64,000 nt of DNA from Lysobacter enzymogenes (GTDB taxonomy: Bacteria; Pseudomonadota; Gammaproteobacteria; Xanthomonadales; Xanthomonadaceae), in assembly GCF_900106525.1 (NCBI RefSeq), contig NZ_FNOG01000006.1, positions 129,390 to 193,389 of the forward strand. Direction: 5' to 3'. Each line of letters starts with the position of its first letter. The stretch's first letter is position 1. The notes beneath the pieces are model-generated. The model saw only the letters and a list, made by a program, of their open reading frames with translations. It did not search any database and had not been told where the DNA came from. Positions 56,375-64,000 of this stretch are shown in pieces. Position numbers and translations under genes: made by a program.

Positions 56375-56656
56375 GGGCGGGAGCCGGCGCGGGTGGAGTC
56401 CGAGCGTGCGCCTGCGCGCGCTACCGGACTGTGACGAGCGCGGATGATTCGCAAGACAGCCGACGAACGGGCGCGCTAAGCGCAGCGCACACAACGCGTC
56501 CGATAATGCGGCGCACGCAACAGGTGTGTGGATGCTCGCTATCCCACCCTACGCTCATGCCCGGGTTCGCGCCAGTTATTTATTTTCTCCGCATATCGAC
56601 TGAATCCAGCATGGCGGCGCGCATACTGGTGTCTCTATTGCGGAGTGTCGACGCCT

Positions 56657-56926
56657 GTGGAGCATCACGTTGAGTGGTTCCAGTTCACCCTCCCGACGGA
56701 CCAGACGATAGGTCCAGAAGCGTTGCGCTTGATCTGGATGAAGGCGTGCGGTTCCACCAACATCTCGGTCCAGCGCAACAGCCGCACCATCCTCGGCCGC
56801 AGGACGCCGGTCTATTCGCTTCGCGCGTCTTCGCGATTATCCGGGCTTTCGTTGATCGAAGCCCGATTGCGCGGCCTGATGCAGGAAGCCCGATTGAACA
56901 GCAAGCTCACGCTTGTTTCGCGCTGA
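56657..56926 (+). CDS. Hypothetical protein, first of a two-gene unit
   Basis: An 89-residue frame from a GTG with GGAG 11 bases upstream. The translation is protein-like (HHVEWFQFTLPTDQTIGPE, LRLIWMKACGSTNISVQ, LSLIEARLRGLMQEARL). An upstream ATG at 56528 in the same frame is possible, but the intervening DNA has an AT-rich, promoter-like patch (TTATTTATTTTC near 56575). The family is not recognised. The next gene starts 7 bases after its stop. Confidence 0.45.
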   Translation: MEHHVEWFQFTLPTDQTIGPEALRLIWMKACGSTNISVQRNSRTILGRRTPVYSLRASSRLSGLSLIEARLRGLMQEARLNSKLTLVSR

Positions 56927-56933
56927 GGCCGTC

Positions 56934-57311
56934 ATGGCGGAAAGCTTCGACATTGCGATAGGACGCTGCGAATCGGTCAGCGACGATGAAGTGGTGGTCG
57001 AGCTGGACACGGCGATGGTCAGCCGATTGGTGCCCGGGCATCCCTGGCATCGCAGCGGAACCAGCAAGCTCAAGCTCGCCATCAATCTGTGCAGCGCGCT
57101 GCGTCCGCCGCAGGCGGGACGCGAGACCTTCCTCAACCGCGACGCGATCATGAAAAATCCGTCCGGGCGTTTCGATCTGCTAGGCGACGGGCAGTACTCG
57201 GCGGTGAGGCTGAAGGCCTTGGCGGCGAATACCGATCCGCAACCGCCCATGCCGACGACGAAGTCGAGCTGGACCGAGCGCGCGCCGCGCAGGCGTTCGT
57301 CGCGCGGTTGA
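56934..57311 (+). CDS. Hypothetical protein, second of a two-gene unit
   Basis: A 125-residue frame with balanced composition. It has the acidic strand-rich start AESFDIAIGRCESVSDDEVV and the central VELDTAMVSRLVPGHPWHRS, with FLNRDAIMKNPSGRFDLLGD later and an Arg-rich end. It is cytoplasmic (no signal or membrane segment). It follows the upstream hypothetical by 7 bases, suggesting co-translation. No family is recognised; the pair could encode an accessory two-component module of unknown role. Confidence 0.45.
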   Translation: MAESFDIAIGRCESVSDDEVVVELDTAMVSRLVPGHPWHRSGTSKLKLAINLCSALRPPQAGRETFLNRDAIMKNPSGRFDLLGDGQYSAVRLKALAANTDPQPPMPTTKSSWTERAPRRRSSRG

Positions 57312-57779
57312 CGCGCAGTTGATTGGCGCGCGCATCGCGCGCGTATGGCGGTCCGGTATCGGTCGCTCGGCTCAGCCTATGCAGAAGATCGCATCGGCGC
57401 GACGTCCGAGGATCTCGGCCATGCTTTTTTGATGTTGCCGAAGCGCCGTTCGACGAGCCGTCGTTCCGCCTCGTTTTGCGGGGCGTCGACTATGACGGTG
57501 ACGGACATCGCGGCTGCATCCTGATCGAAACGGGGTAGGCGGCAGCGTAGTGAGCGCCGCAGTCCTGGCCCGGACCGGGAGGTGCCGGCGTCGCAGCCGG
57601 AGCCCCAAACGCAAGCCGGCGCTGCGCCCGGCCACGCGCCGCAGGTCCGGCGGCGCCCGCTCCGCTTGCGCCGCGCGCCGGCCGCAAGCGGCACGCGACG
57701 ATCCGACCGACGCCTAGTTTTTCGGCCCGCGGCCTGGGTTAGGCTGGCGCGACCGACTACCTGCCACATGGGGAACGAC
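57312..57779. other. Intergenic region with possible gene remnants
   Basis: About 470 bases without a firm gene. A plus-strand stretch (about 57415-57538) encodes protein-like FRLVLRGVDYDGDGHRG before a stop, and the opposite strand gives an equally plausible 45-residue frame starting MSVTVIVDAPQNEAERR. One of them is probably the remnant of a degraded gene, but I cannot choose. The right half is Arg-rich GC noise. Confidence 0.4.
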
Positions 57780-58070
57780 GTGACCGAACACGCCGCGCTG
57801 CAGGAGCTCAAAGAGGGGATGCAGTACATGCAGCAACAGCTGCAGTTCATGGCCGAGGACCTGGCCCGGATGAAGGGCGAGTGCGCGGCCTATCGCGAGT
57901 TTTCGATGGAGCTGATCGTGCGCGCGGCGCCGGGCGATTCGTCCGCGGCGCTGGGCACGGTGCGCGACCCGCGCCAGCTGGCGAACGCGCCGGACCTGTT
58001 GTTCCGCGAAGGCCTGAGCCAGGCGATCGCGCATCTGGCGCATGCGGTGGGGCAGCAGACGCCGATCTGA
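57780..58070 (+). CDS. Small coiled-coil hypothetical protein
   Basis: A 96-residue cytoplasmic protein. The N-terminal half is a strongly predicted helix or coiled coil (AALQELKEGMQYMQQQLQFM), followed by LARMKGECAAYREFSMELI and a C-terminal helix (GLSQAIAHLAHAVGQQ). The GTG at 57780 has GGGGA 5 bases upstream; the alternative ATG at 57768 would place that site inside the gene. Family not recognised; an adaptor or regulator is possible. Confidence 0.6.
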   Translation: MTEHAALQELKEGMQYMQQQLQFMAEDLARMKGECAAYREFSMELIVRAAPGDSSAALGTVRDPRQLANAPDLLFREGLSQAIAHLAHAVGQQTPI

Positions 58071-58447
58071 GCGTGCGATCCGGACGCGGCGGGTCCACCG
58101 TCGGATCCGGCCCGCAGGGTGCGCAATACGAGGATGCAGCGCGTCGCGCTCGCCGGTTCGGGCGGATCGCGTTTTTCGCATGGCCGGCATGCATTCTCCG
58201 CGCTGTCCCCCGGTACGCCTCGATAGGTAGGCTGTAGCGCACACGGGGTCGCTCGCGCGATGCGGTCGACGGCACGCGCGCAGGCGACCCGTTCGCCTGT
58301 GGGCCCGGTCCGCGCGCGGCGCTTGCTGGATTCGGGCGAATGATCGCCGCCTGGTCAAAATGTGATTGATGTAAGCAGGCGCGATGATCGGGAATTAGTA
58401 CGATCCGCCCGACATCGTTCCCCCACGCGCCGTCCAAAGGAGTTGCC
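58071..58447. other. Intergenic region upstream of the DUF2845-like gene
   Basis: 377 bases with no supported gene. The right part is relatively AT-rich (GGTCAAAATGTGATTGATGTAA, about 58353-58374, and GGAATTAGTACGAT) and is the likely promoter zone of the following gene. Confidence 0.45.
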
Positions 58448-58714
58448 GTGCGCCAGATCCTCGCTTCCGTGCTGCTTGCCGCGCTGTCGTTCGCGGCGTT
58501 CGCCCAGACCGTCGCTTTCGGCAACAAGGTCATCCGCGTCGGCGATCCGGTCGGGCGGGTGTTCGAGGTCGCCGGCCAGCCCAGCCGCACCGTGCCGGTG
58601 GAGAACAAGTACGGCGCGCACGAGGGCGAGCGGCTGGAGTACTTCCTCGGCAACAAGACCGTGCTGATCACCGTGCGCGACGGCAAGGTGACCCAGGTGC
58701 AGGAAGTGTTCTGA
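58448..58714 (+). CDS. DUF2845-like exported small protein
   Basis: An 88-residue protein with a signal peptide (about 1-19, ending AFAQ) and a short beta-rich mature domain (FGNKVIRVGDPVGRVFEVAG, VENKYGAHEGERLEYFLGN, VLITVRDGKVTQVQ) resembling DUF2845 proteins. The start is GTG after AAAGGAG with 6-base spacing. Its role is unknown; these small envelope proteins are common in the group. Confidence 0.78.
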   Translation: MRQILASVLLAALSFAAFAQTVAFGNKVIRVGDPVGRVFEVAGQPSRTVPVENKYGAHEGERLEYFLGNKTVLITVRDGKVTQVQEVF

Positions 58715-59051
58715 GCAAGGGCGCCGGCGCGTCGCCGGCGCGGTCAAACGTGGTTGACCGTAGCGGCGCCTGTTGCGCCGAAGAGTGCCGTGCATCGGCT
58801 TCTATCGCGGGCGCACCGCGACACACCTGAATCGCCGCCCACGCGCAGCGTGATGCAGCGCGCGAATGCGTCACCCGCGCGCGGCGCTGCGCCGCCTTCT
58901 GTGACCTGCGCAAGTGCATGAGCCGCCGCGACGCGATTAGCTGGGCGCGCATCCGCACGCGGTTCACCGGAACGACTGCCGCGATGGATGCGGCCGCGCC
59001 CCAGGCGCGGCCCGGCGTTCCCCCGCACCGCATCCAACAGAGGAGGTTCGT
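58715..59051. other. Intergenic region upstream of the S1 protease gene
   Basis: 337 bases without a gene. A GC-only hairpin (58721-58729 with 58733-58741) follows the DUF2845-like gene but lacks a T-run. The remainder is the protease leader, ending in a perfect AGGAGG at 59041-59046. Confidence 0.5.
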
Positions 59052-60254
59052 ATGCCCGCCGTCCAATCGTGGCCGCGTCTTGCCCGCGCTCGCATCGTGG
59101 TTTCGTCCTTGTTGTTTCTCACTGCGTTCGGGACTGCGGCCTCGCCCTCGGTCAGCCCGTCCTTGCACAGCGCCGCGCAACGCGATCTGGGCCTGTCGCC
59201 GACGCAACTGGATCGATGGCTGCAGATAGAGCGCGAAGCGCCGCAGCGCGCGGCGCTGGCGCAGCGGCGCCTGGGCGCGTACTACGCCGGCAGTTGGATC
59301 GAACGCGGCGACGACGGCGCGGTGCGGTTGATCGTCGCCTCGTCCGACCCGCGCGCTGCGAAGCTCGGGCCCGGCGTGGAGCTGCGCCAGGTGCGCTACA
59401 GCCTGGCCGAGCTGGAAGCGGCCAAGGCGCGCCTGGATGCCGGCGCGCGCTTGCGCCTGCCCGGGATCACCCGGCCGATCGACGGCGTCTACGCCTGGCA
59501 TGTCGATCCGGCGAGCAATTCGGTGCTGGTGCGAATGGCGCCGCAGGCGCTGGAACGTGCGGTCGATCTGGCCGCGTACAGCGGCGCCGACAGCGGCGTG
59601 TTGCGCTTCGAGCGCATGGACGTGGCGCCGCAGGCGACCGCGCAGGTGTATTCCGGAATCGCCTACCAGGACCGCAACGGCGGTTCGTGCTCGATCGGTT
59701 TCGCGGTCCGCCAGGGCGCGACCAAGGGCTTCGTCACCGCCGGCCATTGCGGCGTGGCCGGCGAGTCGATCTGGATGAACGGCGCGCCGGTCGGCTATAT
59801 CGCCGGGTCGGAGTTTCCGGTCGCCGACCGCGCCTGGGTCGCGATCGGCGACCAGCACGAACTGCTGCCGCTGGTCACCAATCACGCCGGCGCTTTCTTT
59901 TTCGTGCGCGGCAGCTACGAGTCGTTCCACAGCTCGGTGGTGTGCCGCTCAGGCTACCGGACCGGCTATCAGTGCGGCTTCGTCAACGCCAAGGACGTCA
60001 CCGTCAATATCGCCCCCAACAGCAGCGGCATCGGCGGGCTGGTGTACGGGCTCACCCAGACCAACGCCTGCGCCGGCTTCGGCGATTCGGGCGGCGGCTG
60101 GATCGACACCTACGAACATGCGCAGGGCGTGACCTCGGCGTCGAACATCCCGGCCGGTTCGCCGCACAACTGCGGCATGTTCGGTGCGTTCACCTGGTTC
60201 CAGCCGGTCAATCCGATCCTGGAGCGCTACGGCCTGACCTTGGTCACGCTGTAA
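59052..60254 (+). CDS. Secreted S1 serine protease, alpha-lytic protease type, with pro-region
   Basis: A 400-residue preproprotease. Signal peptide about 1-34; pro-region about 35-195 (DLGLSPTQLDRWLQIE, LGAYYAGSWIERG, DGVYAWHVDP), needed for folding in this family. The mature chymotrypsin-like domain of about 200 residues has the triad His232 (TAGHCG), Asp259 (ADRAW) and Ser346 (GDSGGG), with Cys pairs around SCSIG, GHCG, VVCRSG, YQCG, NACAG and HNCG. The perfect AGGAGG site predicts strong expression. Lysobacter alpha-lytic enzymes lyse competing bacteria and degrade proteins. It is paralogous to the damaged or truncated gene at 54821. Confidence 0.95.
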   Translation: MPAVQSWPRLARARIVVSSLLFLTAFGTAASPSVSPSLHSAAQRDLGLSPTQLDRWLQIEREAPQRAALAQRRLGAYYAGSWIERGDDGAVRLIVASSDPRAAKLGPGVELRQVRYSLAELEAAKARLDAGARLRLPGITRPIDGVYAWHVDPASNSVLVRMAPQALERAVDLAAYSGADSGVLRFERMDVAPQATAQVYSGIAYQDRNGGSCSIGFAVRQGATKGFVTAGHCGVAGESIWMNGAPVGYIAGSEFPVADRAWVAIGDQHELLPLVTNHAGAFFFVRGSYESFHSSVVCRSGYRTGYQCGFVNAKDVTVNIAPNSSGIGGLVYGLTQTNACAGFGDSGGGWIDTYEHAQGVTSASNIPAGSPHNCGMFGAFTWFQPVNPILERYGLTLVTL

Positions 60255-60341
60255 GCGCGCGATCTGCGGCGGTCGCCGCGGCGAGGTTGCGCACGCATCG
60301 GTTGCGGCCGCTGCGCGCGTGGCTTCGCTGCGCGCGGCCGC

Positions 60342-60890
60342 TCAGCGCGGCAGCGCGAAGGCGCCGCTGGCGAGGGCGTCCACGACTCGCTCCAAGGCCT
60401 GCTCCGGTGTCGCCTCGCCGGTGGCCAGCGCGTGCGCGCGCAGCTCGCCCAGGTCCGCAAGCTGCGCGTGCAGCGCGGCGACGGCGGACGCATCCGCGAG
60501 GCCGTAGCCGCGTTCGCGGCAGCGCGCGATCGCGGCCTCCAGCGGCGGTTGCAGCACCAAGTAATGCACCGGCGCGGCGAGGCGGCGGAACGCCGCGAGG
60601 AACCACGGCCCGATCACGCCGTCGACGATGGTCAGCAATCCGCCCGCGGCATAGGCCTGCGCGGCGGCGGCCAGGGCCTCGATCACGACCGCGTTGCGCG
60701 CGTGCGCTTCGGGCCGGTACGGCGATATCGCGCCGTGCTTGATCGCATGGAAGAAATCGTCGGCGTGCAGATGCGCCTTGCTCGAACCGGGCAATGCGGC
60801 GAGGCGGCGCGCGAGCGTGGTCTTGCCGGCGCCGGGCGAGCCCGACAGGATCAGGATGTGGCCGGCGAAGTCGACTGCGGCGGTGGCCAT
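60342..60890 (-). CDS. P-loop NTPase, small-molecule kinase-like
   Basis: A 182-residue cytoplasmic AAA_33-type kinase. The Walker A motif LSGSPGAGKTTLARRL lies at about residues 15-30, then an acidic substrate-region LHADDFFHAIKHG, the IVDGVIGPWFL strand and a lid with RCRERGYGL. Relatives include shikimate/gluconate kinase-like and chloramphenicol or streptomycin phosphotransferase-like proteins; the substrate is not evident. It is followed 19 bases downstream on its upstream side by the DUF2214 gene, so the two may form an operon. Confidence 0.82.
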   Translation of the reverse strand: MATAAVDFAGHILILSGSPGAGKTTLARRLAALPGSSKAHLHADDFFHAIKHGAISPYRPEAHARNAVVIEALAAAAQAYAAGGLLTIVDGVIGPWFLAAFRRLAAPVHYLVLQPPLEAAIARCRERGYGLADASAVAALHAQLADLGELRAHALATGEATPEQALERVVDALASGAFALPR

Positions 60891-60909
60891 GCGCGGGCGG
60901 TGGACCGGC

Positions 60910-61362
60910 TCAGAAGCCGCCGTAGCGCGCCATCGCCGCGGCGCAGACGAAGATGCCGGCCACGGCCACCAGCTCCAGCCGGATCAGCAGGCGCAGCGCG
61001 CCGAGCTGGTGCGCGTCGGGCAGGAAGCCCGGGTCGCGCTTGAGCGCGCGGCGCCAGCGCAGGAAGCGCACGGTCGGCAGGATCGACAGCAGCGCGACCA
61101 GCACGAACAGGCCGAACTTGGCGTGGAACCAGGGATTGTGCTGGTAGAAGTCCATGCCCTTGACGCCGTACAGCAGCCGCGACACGCCCACCGCCAGCAA
61201 CAGCACCGCGCTCATGCCGTAACCGGCGTCGAGCCCGGCCAGGCGGCGCACGACGGCGGCGTCGACGGGGCCGCGCAGCAGCACCGATTCGGCCACCAGC
61301 ATCGAGATCAGCGCGAAGACCAGCAGGTGATGGGCGATGGCGAGGAGCAGGTCGGTGAGCAT
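60910..61362 (-). CDS. DUF2214 family membrane protein
   Basis: A 150-residue inner-membrane protein with four hydrophobic helices (LLAIAHHLLVFALISMLVAE; MSAVLLLAVGVSRLLYG; AKFGLFVLVALLSILP; LIRLELVAVAGIFVCAAAM) and the family blocks AHHL and HNPWFHAKFG. Conserved His residues in helices 1 and 3 suggest haem or metal binding. The longer frame to 62016 is an antisense shadow of the cysteine dioxygenase gene. It precedes the P-loop kinase by 19 bases. Confidence 0.85.
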   Translation of the reverse strand: MLTDLLLAIAHHLLVFALISMLVAESVLLRGPVDAAVVRRLAGLDAGYGMSAVLLLAVGVSRLLYGVKGMDFYQHNPWFHAKFGLFVLVALLSILPTVRFLRWRRALKRDPGFLPDAHQLGALRLLIRLELVAVAGIFVCAAAMARYGGF

Positions 61363-61466
61363 GGGCTGGCCTGTGCGGGCGGGCGGTGGTTGGCGGCTAT
61401 CGTAAACGTTGCGGCCGACGCAGCGGCGCGGGCGCCACGGCGGGATTCGGGCGCAAGCGCAAAAAG

Positions 61467-61502
61467 AAAACGGGCAAGCGCGCGAGGCGCTTTGCCCGTT
61501 TT
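61467..61502 (-). terminator. Terminator of the metX-cysteine dioxygenase operon
   Basis: The perfect 11-bp stem AAAACGGGCAA (61467-61477) with TTGCCCGTTTT (61492-61502), read on the minus strand, is followed by a T-rich tract (complement of AAAAAG at 61461). It lies 42 bases after the cysteine dioxygenase stop. Confidence 0.85.
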
Positions 61503-61544
61503 GTACTCGTCTCTTGCTCGTTCCGGTTCGATCCGGCCGCCGGA

Positions 61545-62141
61545 TCAGGCCGCCTCGTCGGTCTCCAGCGCCTTGTCCACGCGCTGGAACCACTCGCCCT
61601 CGCGCGGGACGAACATCGAGCAGCACTCCATCGGCGCCTTGTAGATGTGCAGCGACACGGCCACGGCGTCGTTGCTGGCGTTGCGGATGGTGTGGTACTC
61701 GTGCGGCGGGATCAGGCTGCCGGCACTGCCGGGGCCGGCGTGCATGCCGCCGGCGGCGCGGAAGCGGAAGTTCTCGCCGCTGCGCTCGAGCAATTCGTAC
61801 TGGGTGATCTCCAGCTCGCCGTCCCACACGCCTTCCACGCACCACAGGCCGCTGTGGTCGTGCATCGGCGTGCCCTGGCCGGGGCCCCAGGTCATCGCCA
61901 CCACGCTGTAGCCCAGCTCCGGGCTGCGGTAGAGCTCGCGGCGGGCGTAGTGGTCGTGGATCGGGTCGAACACGCAGTCGGGCAGGTTCACGTCGCGGTC
62001 GCGGATCATCTTGCACAGGGTGTTGCGCAAGGCCGCGGTGACCGCGTGTTCGTCGCCCGCGGCGACCGCGGCGTCGATGGCGGCGACCAGCTTGTCGTGG
62101 CCGGGGAAATCCAGGTCGGGCAGGGAATCGGTGGCGTTCAT
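61545..62141 (-). CDS. Cysteine dioxygenase family protein
   Basis: A 198-residue cupin-type non-haem iron dioxygenase. The metal-binding cupin motifs are GTPMHDHSGLWCVEGVWDGE and, later, LIPPHEYHTIRN. Cysteine dioxygenases oxidise cysteine to cysteine sulphinate, but related thiol dioxygenases use other thiols, so the exact substrate is uncertain. Its ATG overlaps the metX stop by 4 bases. Co-expression with the acyltransferase of sulphur amino acid synthesis suggests balancing of cysteine levels. Confidence 0.88.
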   Translation of the reverse strand: MNATDSLPDLDFPGHDKLVAAIDAAVAAGDEHAVTAALRNTLCKMIRDRDVNLPDCVFDPIHDHYARRELYRSPELGYSVVAMTWGPGQGTPMHDHSGLWCVEGVWDGELEITQYELLERSGENFRFRAAGGMHAGPGSAGSLIPPHEYHTIRNASNDAVAVSLHIYKAPMECCSMFVPREGEWFQRVDKALETDEAA

Positions 62142-63298
62142 GCCACCGATTCTACGCCCGTCCGCAGTTCGCTGAGAAATCCGCCCACGGCCGGGCCGAA
62201 ACGGCCGATGTCGACCAGGAAGGCATCGTGGCCCTGCGGCGATTCCAGCGGCAGGAACCGCGCGTCGGCGCCGCCGGCGCGCAGGCCTTCGGCGATCTCG
62301 CGCTGCTGCTGCAGCGGGAACAGGATGTCGGTGTGCACGCCGATGGCCAGGGCCTTTTCGACCCGGATCGAGGCCAGCCCGCGCCGCACCTGTTCATCAT
62401 TGTCGAGGCCGTCGCTGGCGCCGCAGTAATCACCGATGTCGAACCAGTCCATCGAGCGGCTCAGGTACAGGTAGCAGTTGGGATCGAAGCGGCGCACGAA
62501 GCGGCGCGCGTGGCCTTCCAGGTAGCTTTCGACCTCGAACTCCAGGCCGAAGGGCTCCTCGTCGAGGCGGTCGGAATCCAGCCGTACGCGGCCGAAGCGC
62601 CCGTCCCACTCCAGCGCCGAGCGGTAGGTTATGACGCCGAGCTTGCGCGCCATGCGCATGCCCGATTCGGGGTAGTCGGTTTCGTCGTAGCGGCCCTGGT
62701 TCCACTTCGGGTCCAGGCGGATCGCCTCGCGTTGCAGCGAGCGGATCGCGATCGAGAACGGCAGCGCGCGCGCCGCGCCGGAGATGTTGATGTGGGTGCG
62801 GGCCAGGCCCGGATGGCGCACCAGCAGCGCCAGCGCGGTCATGCCGCCCATCGAGTTGCCGATCACGCAGGCCAGCCGCTCGATGCCGAGCGCGCGCACC
62901 ACGTGCGCGGCGGCGTCGGCGCCGTCTTCGATCGACAGTTCGGGGAACTCCAGCCGGTAGAGATCGCCGCTGGCGGCGTCGACCGAGGCCGGGCCGGTCG
63001 AGCCTTTGCAGCTGCCCAGCGAGTTCACGCAGATCACGAACCAGTGGTCGCTGTCGATCGGCTTGCCCGGGCCGAGCATCGCTTCCCACCAGCCCGGCTC
63101 GGGATTGGCGGCGTTGGCGGCGGCGTGCGCGTCGGGCGACAGGCCGGTGACGATCAGCACTGCGTTGTCGCGCGCGGGGTTGAGTTCGCCCCAGGTCTCG
63201 TAAGCGATGCGCGCGCCGGTCAGGGCGCCGCCGCGTTTCATCGCGAACGGCGAGGGCAGGTCGATATGGCGGGTGCCGGGCGGGATGAATTCGGTCAT
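62138..63298 (-). CDS. metX: Serine/homoserine O-acyltransferase (MetX family, probable serine O-succinyltransferase)
   Basis: A 386-residue alpha/beta-hydrolase acyltransferase. The oxyanion and nucleophile region is GNSMGGMTALALL, with C-terminal Asp in GVHTDILFPLQQQ and His in SPQGHDAFLV. The MetX family acylates homoserine or serine. The segment NSLGSCKGSTGPASV, as in the Xanthomonas enzyme characterised as serine O-succinyltransferase, differs from the usual GGCQGTTGP of homoserine acetyltransferases and points to succinylation of serine for cysteine synthesis. That specificity is inference. It heads a two-gene operon with the cysteine dioxygenase. Confidence 0.9.
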   Translation of the reverse strand: MTEFIPPGTRHIDLPSPFAMKRGGALTGARIAYETWGELNPARDNAVLIVTGLSPDAHAAANAANPEPGWWEAMLGPGKPIDSDHWFVICVNSLGSCKGSTGPASVDAASGDLYRLEFPELSIEDGADAAAHVVRALGIERLACVIGNSMGGMTALALLVRHPGLARTHINISGAARALPFSIAIRSLQREAIRLDPKWNQGRYDETDYPESGMRMARKLGVITYRSALEWDGRFGRVRLDSDRLDEEPFGLEFEVESYLEGHARRFVRRFDPNCYLYLSRSMDWFDIGDYCGASDGLDNDEQVRRGLASIRVEKALAIGVHTDILFPLQQQREIAEGLRAGGADARFLPLESPQGHDAFLVDIGRFGPAVGGFLSELRTGVESVA

Positions 63299-63687
63299 GC
63301 CTTGCTCGTGTGGCCGGCGCGGGGCCGGCGGGCGGGCTGATGGGGCGCGGCGCTGCGGATGCGCGCGACGGTCGCGGTGCAGCCTAAACCATCGCCGCGG
63401 CAGGCGAGTGCGACGGGAACGGCGAATGCGTTATCGCGATATGGCCGGCAGGCGGGGCGATGGGTTTTTCTGCGGGATTTTCCGCCCCCGCAGGCCGCTC
63501 TCGTGGGAGGGACTTCAGTCCCGATGCTTTTCGGTCGGGTCGCGGCGATCTGGCACAAAGGCGTCGGGACCGAAGTCCCTCCCACAGGAAGGTCCCTCCC
63601 ACAAGCAGGCGCCTCTCATAAGGGGGCTCTCCCACACGGGCGAGCTTCAGGGCCGAAGCCTTTCCCGCAGCGCGGACCGGCAGCGGA
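63299..63687. other. Intergenic region upstream of metX containing family A repeat copy 3
   Basis: 389 bases. The left half should hold the metX promoter. The right half carries a family A repeat with arms at 63503-63531 (GTGGGAGGGACTTCAGTCCC...) and 63557-63585, followed by a partial arm GGTCCCTCCCACAAG (63591-63605) and a further decayed CTCTCATAAGGG/CTCTCCCACA stretch. No gene is supported. Confidence 0.75.
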
Positions 63688-64000
63688 TCACTCGACCACG
63701 CGGTCGATCACCACCACCACCGTGTCCTTGCTGTCGCTGGCCACCGTCTTCGGCGCCGAGGCCAGGTCGCCCGGCTGCGGCATCGCGTTGCCGGATGCCG
63801 AGACCCGCGCCAGCACCTGCACTTTCGGCGACTGCGAGAGCTTCATCGTCGGCATCGGGCCGTCGCCGTCGTCGAGCACGACCTCGAGCGGGAACGCCGA
63901 CAGCGGGTGCTTTTCCACCGCCAGCGGCATCGGCGGGCCGCCGTCCTGGCGCGCGAGCACGAACACGCTGGCCTGGGCCGGCAGTTTGGCCTTGAGCGCC
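63688..64000 (-). CDS. ccmI: Cytochrome c biogenesis protein CcmI, C-terminal part (runs off the window)
   Basis: The last 103 residues of a minus-strand gene whose 5' end lies beyond 64000. The sequence VFVLARQDGGPPMPLAVEKH, then FPLEVVLDDGDGPMPTMKLS and VLARVSASGNAMPQPGDL match the periplasmic C-terminal domain of CcmI/CycH, which holds apocytochrome c for haem attachment. The rest of the ccm operon would be expected upstream, outside this window. Confidence 0.85.
   Translation of the reverse strand, partial: ALKAKLPAQASVFVLARQDGGPPMPLAVEKHPLSAFPLEVVLDDGDGPMPTMKLSQSPKVQVLARVSASGNAMPQPGDLASAPKTVASDSKDTVVVVIDRVVE

Noticed and set aside
57409-57538. A plus-strand coding fragment ending in a protein-like DYDGDGHRG stretch, and an opposing 45-residue minus-strand frame
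   Set aside because: Both look protein-like, but neither has a convincing start with a ribosome binding site. They are mutually exclusive, so no gene was called.

Overview
The window is very GC-rich, densely coded chromosome. Gene content and protein style point to a gammaproteobacterium of the Xanthomonadaceae, most likely Lysobacter: an alpha-lytic-type S1 protease with its pro-region, a PspC/DUF1249/DUF2721 housekeeping set, dispersed palindromic repeats and a Xanthomonas-like order of guaB-guaA, orn, ppsA/ppsR, tadA and metX. I see no prophage, insertion sequence or CRISPR array. Species assignment is inference.

Layout. 0.3-3.5 kb: guaB-guaA (GMP synthesis). 3.6-12.2 kb: an XRE-cupin regulator, a GMC alcohol dehydrogenase and a divergent operon (glutamine-synthetase-like ligase, aldehyde dehydrogenase, N-formylglutamate-amidohydrolase-like hydrolase, APC permease, outer-membrane channel). 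Together they read as a gamma-glutamylation route for an amino alcohol or amine. 12.7-20.1 kb: a tiny Cys-rich secreted peptide, a TetR/DUF1993 divergent pair, tadA, a Cache-HAMP sensor without output domain plus a partner, two DUF2721 paralogues and orn. 20.3-24.7 kb: an MscS channel, ppsA and divergent ppsR. 25.1-27.1 kb: DUF1249, a tandemly duplicated tRNA-Ala/tRNA-Glu pair and a cold-shock/DUF1294 fusion.

28.0-33.2 kb holds the most notable locus: a tightly overlapping five-gene minus-strand operon matching the STM4011-STM4015 gene set first seen in Salmonella (two radical SAM enzymes, an alkaline-phosphatase-superfamily hydrolase, an ATP-grasp protein and a leucine-rich-repeat protein). 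To my knowledge it has no assigned function. 33.4-47.4 kb has a carbon-storage flavour: a GntP-type permease, a TonB-dependent receptor, a CrbS/CrbR-like (MxtR/ErdR-like) two-component pair, a 3-hydroxybutyrate oligomer hydrolase, pssA and phaE-phaC (class III PHA synthase with an unusually long Ala/Lys/Pro tail on PhaE).

47.6-52.6 kb: small envelope and secreted proteins, an NRDE protein, a structured-RNA candidate and tRNA-Leu. 52.7-58.7 kb is accessory in character, less GC-extreme and with several ORFans: a DJ-1/PfpI protein divergent from an AraC regulator, and an S1 protease homologue that keeps its pro-region and catalytic Ser but has lost the segment with catalytic His and Asp. A complete paralogue lies at 59.1 kb. 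60.3-64 kb: a P-loop kinase, DUF2214, a metX-cysteine dioxygenase operon and the 3' end of ccmI.

Two families of long inverted repeats recur in intergenic gaps: GTAGGAGCGGCGCGAGC-type at 15.6, 20.2, 37.4 and 44.8 kb, and GTGGGAGGGGCTTCAGCC-type at 18.9, 33.3 and 63.5 kb. Calls rest on reading the sequence and recognising families; no database search was run.
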